13,063 nucleotides of DNA from Aquifex sp. (GTDB lineage Bacteria; Aquificota; Aquificia; Aquificales; Aquificaceae): NCBI GenBank assembly GCA_015487405.1, contig WFPV01000021.1, positions 1 to 13,063 of the forward strand, read 5' to 3'. The notes under the pieces were generated by a model that did no database searches, was not told the origin of the DNA, and was given only the letters and a program-made list of their open reading frames with translations. The position numbers and the translations under genes are program-made. Positions 1-4,973 of this stretch are shown in pieces. The number at the start of each line of letters is the position of its first letter. Position 1 is the first letter of the stretch.

Positions 1-110
1 CTATACCCCTGTATGGGGGTATAGGTAGGAGTAGGGGGGATGTGAACCTGCCTGTGGTGGTAAGGTACCCCAAAGAGGGTGTAAACCCACCCGAAGTCTC
101 GCATCTTTGA
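1..110 (+). CDS. C-terminal 35 codons of a TnpB-like (IS200/IS605 family) protein, cut by the window start
   Basis: The third plus-strand frame is open from base 3 to a TGA at 108-110 and reads IPLYGGIGRSRGDVNLPV followed by VVRYPKEGVNPPEVSHL. This resembles the poorly conserved tail of IS200/IS605-family TnpB proteins, where the last codons also encode the end of the guide RNA. TnpB is an RNA-guided DNA endonuclease that helps its element persist after excision. The nuclease domains lie outside the window, so I cannot say whether the gene is intact. The main support is not the short peptide but the RNA-like structure that overlaps and follows the stop codon (see the ncRNA entry). Alternative: the frame is open by chance and only the RNA is real. 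Confidence 0.6.
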   Translation, partial: IPLYGGIGRSRGDVNLPVVVRYPKEGVNPPEVSHL

Positions 111-125
111 TGCGGGGTAGTTCAC
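1..125 (+). ncRNA. Probable 3' part of a TnpB-associated omega/reRNA and right end of an IS200/IS605-type element
   Basis: Three features fold well. A 9-bp stem pairs 1-9 with 16-24. A stem at 98-105 pairs with 109-116 across a TTT loop. The segment TGTGAAC at 41-47 is complementary to GTTCACA at 120-126 and would close a long-range helix. The pattern GAAGYC-stem-GGGGTAGTTCAC at 93-125 resembles what I know of the right ends of thermophile IS200/IS605 (tnpB-bearing) elements, with GTGAAC and GTTCAC framing the scaffold. In the known system the guide is copied from the flank just after the right end, here from about base 126. The exact 5' end lies upstream of the window and the exact element boundary is inferred. 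Confidence 0.6.
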
Positions 126-161
126 ACACCTCGCTTTGCTCGGTGTTGATTTTCTAGGAAT

Positions 162-203
162 CCGTCGACCTCCCGGGATTTTTGCAGGATTGGAGGTCGA
201 CGG
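162..203. repeat. Perfect 12-bp inverted repeat (hairpin) between the element end and the CRISPR leader
   Basis: CCGTCGACCTCC at 162-173 is the exact reverse complement of GGAGGTCGACGG at 192-203, with an 18-base loop. The arms are G+C-rich in an otherwise A+T-rich stretch. No T-run follows, so it is not a typical intrinsic terminator. It could be a protein-binding site, an RNA hairpin, the remains of another element's end, or part of the CRISPR leader. I do not recognise it. Confidence 0.75.
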
Positions 204-284
204 GAAATTTAGTTCATTTGAGTAAGGTTGGACTTGACAGAAGATTTAGTTTTAGCTATTATTTTTATTGCACACGAATTTGGT
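204..284 (+). promoter_or_regulatory. CRISPR leader with a near-consensus promoter (-35 at 234-239, -10 at 257-262)
   Basis: This A+T-rich stretch directly precedes the first perfect repeat, and the decayed repeat is at the other end of the array, so the leader lies on this side. It contains TTGACA (234-239), a 17-base spacer, and TATTAT (257-262): a perfect -35 and a 5-of-6 -10 for the housekeeping sigma factor. Transcription would start near 269-270 and run rightward through the repeats, giving crRNAs that carry the usual ATTGAAAC 5' tag. The match is the best promoter in the window. Confidence 0.75.
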
Positions 285-703
285 GTTTGTTAGGTGCCTA
301 TGAGGGATTGAAACTATTGAAAACGGAATAAAAAGAAAAAACATGCATGGGTTTGTTAGGTGCCTATGAGGGATTGAAACGCTTTTCGTCAAGCTTTTTC
401 ATCGTTGCCACCTCCTTCGTTTGTTAGGTGCCTATGAGGGATTGAAACGAAAAGATTTCCTCTGCAACGAGAGCGACAGCTCAAGTGTTTGTTAGGTGCC
501 TATGAGGGATTGAAACTAAAGGTAGTCCACCTGAGATATGTTTTTGATTCTTGTTTGTTAGGTGCCTATGAGGGATTGAAACAAAAGTTCTCCGCAGTCA
601 TCATTAAGACACTCTGGTGTTTGTTAGGTGCCTATGAGGGATTGAAACCTTAGTCCTACGTTATGAAAGCTTCGTCTGTTAGATATCCTCAAGGGTTTAA
701 AGG
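285..703 (+). CRISPR. CRISPR array: six identical 30-bp repeats, five spacers, and a decayed terminal repeat
   Basis: The repeat begins GTTTGTTAGG, continues TGCCTATGAG and ends GGATTGAAAC. Exact copies lie at 285-314, 351-380, 419-448, 487-516, 553-582 and 619-648. Spacers are 315-350 (36 bp), 381-418 (38), 449-486 (38), 517-552 (36) and 583-618 (36). All five differ from one another. A seventh unit at 674-703 keeps GTnTGTTAG and part of the 3' half but matches at only about 19 of 30 positions, and the spacer before it is only 25 bp (649-673). The ATTGAAAC end is typical of arrays served by type I and type III systems with Cas6 processing. No cas gene lies in the window, so the machinery would have to act in trans. 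Small arrays far from cas genes are common in hyperthermophiles. Confidence 0.97.
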
Positions 704-723
704 TATTCCATATGACCTAAAAT
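696..723 (+). promoter_or_regulatory. Weak promoter candidate for the orphan gene, partly inside the decayed repeat
   Basis: TTTAAA (696-701), a 16-base gap and TAAAAT (718-723) resemble a sigma-70 promoter. The -35 part falls within the decayed last CRISPR repeat. The -10 ends nine bases before the ATG at 733, which would give a nearly leaderless message. The hexamers are A+T-rich and could match by chance. Confidence 0.3.
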
Positions 724-732
724 AATTTGTTG

Positions 733-1221
733 ATGGGAAATCTTCCTATAGTTCTTGGAACGGACCCGGAAAGAACTATAAGGCTTGATAAATTACCTCC
801 GCTTAATGGAGAATTTGCAGTACATATTCATCAATCTGAATCTGAAAGGAATGCACATATAAAGTTAGAGTATGGTGACACACCTTATTGCTTATCTCTT
901 TACGTCTTTAATTACCCTAAATTTCTAAAAAATGAAACCGTAAGGGTAAGGAATTATGACCTTTGGGATAAATGGATTATGTGGGCGGCAAAGCTACCGG
1001 ATGGCAGACTCCATCCCAAAAGCAACGGAAAAATTTATAGACCCGATGCAGTAATAGTGGGTGAAGGTACTTACGAACTTGAGAATCCATTTATAACATT
1101 CACATTCAAAAATGGTACTATATTGACCTTCAGAATAGAGTTTTATAGATACCTTCGGTACTACTCGCCTAAGTACGGAGATAGCTTCAGGAGTGAATAT
1201 TGGTTTATAGGAATTGAATAG
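733..1221 (+). CDS. Unrecognised 162-residue protein next to the CRISPR array
   Basis: I do not recognise this protein. ATG at 733 is chosen over two TTG codons at 727 and 730. None has a Shine-Dalgarno sequence, and an in-frame stop at 718-720 blocks extension. The protein has no signal peptide or membrane segment. It begins MGNLPIVLGTDPERTIRLDK and is rich in aromatic residues and alternating hydrophobic/charged stretches (for example ENPFITFTFKNGTILTFRIEF near residues 117-137), which suggests a mostly beta soluble fold. Two Cys/His-poor halves show no catalytic motif that I can name. It stands alone: the CRISPR array lies upstream, and its stop codon abuts the stop of the convergent efflux operon with no base between. 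Its position suggests an accessory, possibly acquired, gene. A role in the neighbouring defence array is only guilt by location. The uninterrupted frame over 489 bases and ordinary codon use argue that it is real. Confidence 0.7.
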   Translation: MGNLPIVLGTDPERTIRLDKLPPLNGEFAVHIHQSESERNAHIKLEYGDTPYCLSLYVFNYPKFLKNETVRVRNYDLWDKWIMWAAKLPDGRLHPKSNGKIYRPDAVIVGEGTYELENPFITFTFKNGTILTFRIEFYRYLRYYSPKYGDSFRSEYWFIGIE

Positions 1222-2304
1222 TTACTTCTTTTCTATAATTACTTCTGCGCCCATACCAAGCTTTAAAATACTCTTGTCTCCTTTTGTTATTTCTACCTTT
1301 ATCGGAATCCTTTGAGAAACCTTAGTAAATTCCCCGGCGGTTATATCTCTCGGAATTATTGCAAACTTTGCAGCTGCAGCTTTTCCTATTTCTTTAACCA
1401 CACCTTCATACTCCTTATCAGGATAGGCGTCTATTTTTATCCTTACCTTATTACCTACCTTAACCCCTTCTAACTTCCTTTCGTCCAATAAAACAAGGAT
1501 GTAAGACTCACTCGGGTCATATATGGCATACACATACTGCCCCTGAGCAACAAGCTCTCCTTCACTAAAGAATTTTTTTACAATATAGCCATCTACAGGA
1601 CTTCGCAGAAGCGTATAATTGAGCAGATTTTCTACATCTTTTTTTCTCGCATAAAGTGCCTTAAGCTTCTCCTCTAATGCGTTTATTTCCTTCTCCAGTT
1701 CCTTTACAGTTTGGTATTCCGCCAATAGTTTTTTTCTTTCTCTATCTATTTCGGAAAAAAGTAACTCATTTGCGTATAGCTTTTCCCTTAAACTCATAAG
1801 CTTTGTTTCAATATCTTCGTACTTTCTTCTCGGAATTACTCCTTTTTTAAAAAGATTCTTATACCTCTGGTAATCTTTTTCCAGTTGCTCAACATTTATT
1901 TGTAAGGCTCTTACATTGTGTGATATCTGCTCCCGTTTTATCGAAAGAATTTCCAAACTAACTTCTATCTTTCTCTTTATTTTCTCCTTTTTTATTTGTA
2001 AAGCTTGAAGTTTTTCTTTAACCGAACTTATTTCATGGATGATACCCTCAAGTTTCACCCTGTAATCTTCATCGTCCAACTTTGCTATAGGTTCTCCTAC
2101 ATGAACGTAATCCCCTTCTTCCTTAAAGAGTTTCTCTATTCTTCCCCCTACCCTTTTAAAGGCTACTTTTACAAACTTATCTGATTCCACGAAAGCTGCA
2201 TTAGAAATAACGTGAGTTAATCGGAAGTTCACCCACTTAATACCGTATATTACCGCAGGTATTAGGATTGATAAAAAGAGAATTATATAAATTGCTTTTC
2301 TCAT
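1222..2304 (-). CDS. EmrA/HlyD-type periplasmic membrane fusion (adaptor) protein
   Basis: This adaptor links an inner-membrane exporter to an outer-membrane channel. The 360 residues show the family order: one membrane anchor at about 4-23, the first half of a lipoyl-like domain at about 38-80 (GGRIEKLFKEEGDYVHVGEPIAKLDD), a long charged coiled coil at about 84-235, the second lipoyl half (LLRSPVDGYIVKKFFSEGELV), then beta-barrel and membrane-proximal parts. The stretch AAAAKFAIIPRDITAGEFTK with the following VSQRIPIKVEI is typical of the EmrA branch, which pairs with major-facilitator pumps such as EmrB. Its ATG overlaps the TolC-like gene's stop by 4 bases (ATGA), so the two are probably translationally coupled. 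No emrB-like gene follows: downstream is the convergent orphan gene. It probably serves drug, fatty acid or metabolite export, but the substrate cannot be read from the sequence. Confidence 0.93.
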   Translation of the reverse strand: MRKAIYIILFLSILIPAVIYGIKWVNFRLTHVISNAAFVESDKFVKVAFKRVGGRIEKLFKEEGDYVHVGEPIAKLDDEDYRVKLEGIIHEISSVKEKLQALQIKKEKIKRKIEVSLEILSIKREQISHNVRALQINVEQLEKDYQRYKNLFKKGVIPRRKYEDIETKLMSLREKLYANELLFSEIDRERKKLLAEYQTVKELEKEINALEEKLKALYARKKDVENLLNYTLLRSPVDGYIVKKFFSEGELVAQGQYVYAIYDPSESYILVLLDERKLEGVKVGNKVRIKIDAYPDKEYEGVVKEIGKAAAAKFAIIPRDITAGEFTKVSQRIPIKVEITKGDKSILKLGMGAEVIIEKK

Positions 2305-3530
2305 CTTCCTAACACCTCTAAAAGCTTGAATTTAGTAGATAAAAGTTCGTACTTCTTTATTTTCAGTTCTTGTTCTGCAGAAGTTAAGTACGCTTCCGCA
2401 TCAAGTACCTCGGCATTTGTCCCAAGACCGTTTTTATACTTTTCTATAGCAAGTCGGTAATGCTCTTTAGCCTCTAAAAGTCTGACTTTTGCCGTTTTTA
2501 TTTCTTCTTGAAGAACTTTTATATCCCTCAATATTCCTTTAAGCTCAGTTCTCAATAAATTTTTTTCTTTCAAATATTCAAATTGCGCTATTTTTAGGTT
2601 CCTTTGAGCTTTTCGCAATTCAAAAATCCTTTTTCCTCCACTGAAAAGATTCCACTTGAAATTTATACTAATGAAATATCTATCCTTGGGAAGGGAAGGG
2701 CTCTCGTTTGTTCTTTGATAAAGCACCGTTAGGTCAATGACCGGATAGAAGTAAGAAGTAACAAGGTCTACATACGTGCGGGCAAGATGTACAGCTTCAT
2801 TTAGAGCCGTTAGTTTAGGATTTTGACTAACGTCGATATTTGTAGGTATGGGGAAATCCTGCACCTCTTCTACTTCTTCTATACTGACTCCTGTAAGGAA
2901 ACTAAGCATATCGAGAGCTTTTTGATAGTTCGCTTTTGCCTGAGAAAGTTGATTTTTCACTTCGTATAACTTTACTTTGGTTTCCAACAGGTCCTTCAAA
3001 GCTACGTAGCCTTCTTCGTATAGAGCTTTTACATTTTTATAATGTTCCTCCAATCTTTTAATTTGTTTCTTTAAAATTTGGACTGTAGCTCTAAGCTTTA
3101 AAGCAGTTATGTAAGTCTTTCTTACTTTTAACTTTATTTCATTTTTTAATGCTTCAAGTTCTGAGTTTTTTAAATTCTTATTTGCCCTTGCTACCTTTAT
3201 TGAGGATAGAACTATGGGATTAAAGATATTCTGAGTTATTAGGAAATTTGTTCTGTAGAAATTATCGTTTATTAGGGTAAAATTTGCAAGAAAAAAAGGT
3301 GTGTTTATATTTATATCCTGCTTTTTTGCGAAAAAATATGAATACGTTAAGTCTATTCTGGGAAATAGTTCACTGAGAGCCCTATAAATTTCATCCTTAG
3401 CTTTCTTAACTTCCTCTTTTTTCTTTTGTACTTCGAAAAAGTTTTCTAAAGCATATTTTTCCGCTTCCTGCAGAGTTATTCCAAAGGTTAGACCTACAGC
3501 AATGAGAAATGTTTTAAGAAGTTTTCCCAT
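2301..3530 (-). CDS. TolC-like outer-membrane efflux channel protein
   Basis: This is an outer-membrane efflux protein of 409 residues, within the usual range. A short signal peptide (MGKLLKTFLIAVGLTFG) precedes the mature start, where TLQEAEKYALENFFEVQKKKEEVKKAKDEI is the classic first helix. The two internally repeated OEP halves follow, each with long charged helices and a membrane strand pair: LFPRIDLTYSYFFAKKQ near 58-74, and FYPVIDLTVLYQRTNES in the second half. Trimers would form the exit duct for the EmrA-like adaptor encoded next. The ATG at 3530 lies 36 bases inside the end of the tetR-like gene and is preceded by AGAGGT on the message, so translation is likely coupled to the repressor. 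The first residues fit a signal peptide, which supports this start despite the overlap. Confidence 0.93.
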   Translation of the reverse strand: MGKLLKTFLIAVGLTFGITLQEAEKYALENFFEVQKKKEEVKKAKDEIYRALSELFPRIDLTYSYFFAKKQDININTPFFLANFTLINDNFYRTNFLITQNIFNPIVLSSIKVARANKNLKNSELEALKNEIKLKVRKTYITALKLRATVQILKKQIKRLEEHYKNVKALYEEGYVALKDLLETKVKLYEVKNQLSQAKANYQKALDMLSFLTGVSIEEVEEVQDFPIPTNIDVSQNPKLTALNEAVHLARTYVDLVTSYFYPVIDLTVLYQRTNESPSLPKDRYFISINFKWNLFSGGKRIFELRKAQRNLKIAQFEYLKEKNLLRTELKGILRDIKVLQEEIKTAKVRLLEAKEHYRLAIEKYKNGLGTNAEVLDAEAYLTSAEQELKIKKYELLSTKFKLLEVLGR

Positions 3531-4018
3531 TCTTCTGTTACCTCTCTGTTAGTTAATATTGCTTCTTCAAAAAGGTATTTTGCGTATCCGTGGATAATCC
3601 TTGCATATAATCTGTAATCTTGTTTTCCAAGAAGCTTTAAAAATTCTTCAATTTTTTCAATAAACAACTGTCTACTTTCACAGTAAAAGTCTATAAATTC
3701 TTTGTCAGAGCACATAGCTTCAAAAAAGAAAATTCTTATTACTTCTTTTTCTTTTAGAACTTTTTCAAAACTCTCCAAAAAGAATCTTTGAGGACTTTTT
3801 TCCTTTATCCCTGCATTTAAAGAGTTAAGTATTAAACCTCTTATCTCTTTTAAGAGTACTAAAAAGAACTCTTTTTTACTCTTAAAGTAAACGTAAAAAG
3901 TGCCGTGCGACACTCCAGCTTCCTTGGTTATTTCTTCAATGGTAGTTCTATGGTATCCCTTTTCTGCAAACAGCTTTTTCCCCGCTTCTAAAAGCTTCTC
4001 CCTTGTTGACTGACCCAT
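3494..4018 (-). CDS. TetR/AcrR-family transcriptional repressor of the efflux operon
   Basis: This is a 174-residue one-component regulator. The N-terminal helix-turn-helix is plain at residues 4-50: TREKLLEAGKKLFAEKGYHR, then TTIEEITKEAGVSHGTFYVYFKSKKEFF. This matches the TetR signature, including the GxxxGTFYxYFxSKxxL core. The remaining helices form the ligand and dimer domain, which is variable and gives no substrate. It is the first gene of a run with the TolC-like and EmrA-like genes, so it probably represses its own operon and is released by an exported compound. A perfect palindrome covers its start codon (separate entry), which implies autoregulation. The domain is slightly shorter than the usual 190-210 residues. 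No good Shine-Dalgarno precedes the ATG. Confidence 0.94.
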   Translation of the reverse strand: MGQSTREKLLEAGKKLFAEKGYHRTTIEEITKEAGVSHGTFYVYFKSKKEFFLVLLKEIRGLILNSLNAGIKEKSPQRFFLESFEKVLKEKEVIRIFFFEAMCSDKEFIDFYCESRQLFIEKIEEFLKLLGKQDYRLYARIIHGYAKYLFEEAILTNREVTEEWENFLKHFSLL

Positions 4019-4025
4019 CAGTCAA
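4006..4025. promoter_or_regulatory. Probable TetR-type operator overlapping the repressor's start codon
   Basis: TTGACTGA at 4006-4013 and TCAGTCAA at 4018-4025 are perfect inverted 8-bp arms separated by CCCA. The size, symmetry and TTGACTG/CAGTCAA half-sites match the style of operators bound by TetR-family dimers. The site includes the ATG (4018-4016 on the minus strand), so a bound repressor would block its own operon. No other perfect palindrome of this size is seen near the gene. Confidence 0.72.
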
Positions 4026-4039
4026 TAACTAAGATACAT

Positions 4040-4067
4040 AATATAGTGTGCAACGTATACCTATGAA
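4040..4067 (-). promoter_or_regulatory. Tentative promoter of the tetR / tolC-like / emrA-like operon
   Basis: Read on the minus strand, TTCATA (4067-4062), 16 bases and TATATT (4045-4040) form a moderate sigma-70 match. The start of transcription would be near 4033, just ahead of the palindrome at 4006-4025, as expected for repression. A competing reading is TTGCAC with AGTTAT closer to the gene. Confidence 0.35.
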
Positions 4068-4098
4068 GAATAAAAAATTCTTTGGGCTTAAGCATTTT

Positions 4099-4635
4099 TC
4101 ACTTCTTAGGTCTAAAAGCTTTTATTTTATTTGGGTCCGTATCTATGTAAGCTCCGCCTATGAGGTCTATGCAGTAGGGTATTGCAGGCATTACTGCGTC
4201 TAAGCATACCTTTATTGATTGGGGTTTTCCGGGAAGATTCACGATAAGGCACCCTCCCCTTATTCCTGCGGTTTGCCTTGAGAGTATGGCTGTAGGAACT
4301 TGCTTTAAGGATACCTGTCTCATTAGCTCTCCGAATCCAGGAAGCATCTTTTCACAAACTGCTTCAGTTGCCTCGGGGGTGACATCTCTCGGAGCAGGTC
4401 CCGTTCCACCGGTTGTTAAAATCAAACTACATCCCTTTTCGTCCGCAAGTTCCTTTAAGGTTTTTTCTATTAAATCTCTCTCATCGGGAATGACTCTATA
4501 CTCTATTTCAAAGGGAGTAATTATTACATCTTTTAAATACTCTATTATTGCCTTTCCACTGATATCTTCATACTCGCCTCTGCTTGCTCTATCAGAGACC
4601 GTCACAATTCCTATAATTGCTTTCTTTTCCGTCAT
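4099..4635 (-). CDS. mog: Molybdopterin adenylyltransferase, MogA/MoaB family
   Basis: The enzyme adenylates molybdopterin before molybdenum insertion, in the cytoplasmic pathway that makes the molybdenum or tungsten cofactor. The 178 residues hold the family landmarks: IGIVTVSDRASRGEYED at about 8-24, the TTGGTG nucleotide/pterin loop at about 74-79 followed by PAPRDVTPEAT, and IVNLPGKPQSI near the C-terminal third. The ATG at 4635 gives MTEKKAIIGIVTVSD. The frame stays open to a TTG at 4662, but the extra nine residues do not fit the family and neither start has a Shine-Dalgarno. The C-terminus is slightly extended beyond the short MoaB form, closer to MogA. No other cofactor genes are adjacent. 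MoaB and MogA cannot be separated surely by eye. Confidence 0.93.
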   Translation of the reverse strand: MTEKKAIIGIVTVSDRASRGEYEDISGKAIIEYLKDVIITPFEIEYRVIPDERDLIEKTLKELADEKGCSLILTTGGTGPAPRDVTPEATEAVCEKMLPGFGELMRQVSLKQVPTAILSRQTAGIRGGCLIVNLPGKPQSIKVCLDAVMPAIPYCIDLIGGAYIDTDPNKIKAFRPKK

Positions 4636-4973
4636 AGATATGAATTTTATTGAGAACGCCAAGTTTAGACATTAGAGGAGAGGGATTTAATGAAAATGAA
4701 GGAAGCGAGCCAAAACCGGACAGTCTCGTATTTAGCATTGTGAGAAAAACGCCTGTAAAAGTTCTTCATCCTATGTTTTATATGCCTTAAAACCTATATT
4801 CCCAATTAGCCCATATCTCTATTCTCCCTCCTCCTTATCTTGGCATTTTCGAATCATTTAGCTTCTGAAGGAAAAGCATTTCTAAGGTTTTAATATGGAA
4901 TTTTGAAAGGTTTTGGAGTTTAAGCTGGAATGGGAGGAGGCTTTCTGGCGTAATTTCCTGTAAAATCTTTCTG
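4636..4973. other. 338-bp intergenic stretch without a convincing gene; two tiny ORFs noted
   Basis: It lies between the divergent mog and ktrB genes. On the plus strand, ATG at 4690 opens a 17-codon frame (MKMKEASQNRTVSYLAL, stop 4741-4743) behind a strong purine-rich GAGGAGAGGG at 4675-4684. On the minus strand, ATG at 4769 opens 34 codons to a stop at 4665 (it begins MKNFYRRFSHNAKYETVRFW, then LASFIFIKSLSSNV). A further minus frame is open from inside ktrB down to a stop at 4835-4837 but lacks a usable start. None matches anything I know. A pyrimidine-rich run (CTCCCTCCTCC) lies at 4824-4834. No clear terminator or riboswitch is seen, although the upstream controls of both flanking genes should be here. 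Confidence 0.5.

Noticed and set aside
126..146. CACC...GGTG half-palindrome after the element end as a terminator
   Set aside because: The stem is interrupted by mismatches, and the T-run after it is short. It may instead be the guide part of the omega-RNA.
733..800. Likeness of the orphan's start (LPIVLGTDPERTIRLDKLP) to the segment before the Walker A motif in FtsK/HerA-type ATPases
   Set aside because: No Walker A or B motif follows, so the likeness is too short to support a relation.
4066..4082. Small inverted repeat AAGAAT/ATTCTT after the mog gene as a terminator
   Set aside because: The stem is only six A+T-rich pairs and no T-run follows in the direction of transcription.
4636..4662. 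Nine-residue N-terminal extension of the mog gene from a TTG codon
   Set aside because: The residues do not fit the family start, no Shine-Dalgarno supports the TTG, and the ATG at 4635 gives the expected MTEKKAIIGIVTVSD.
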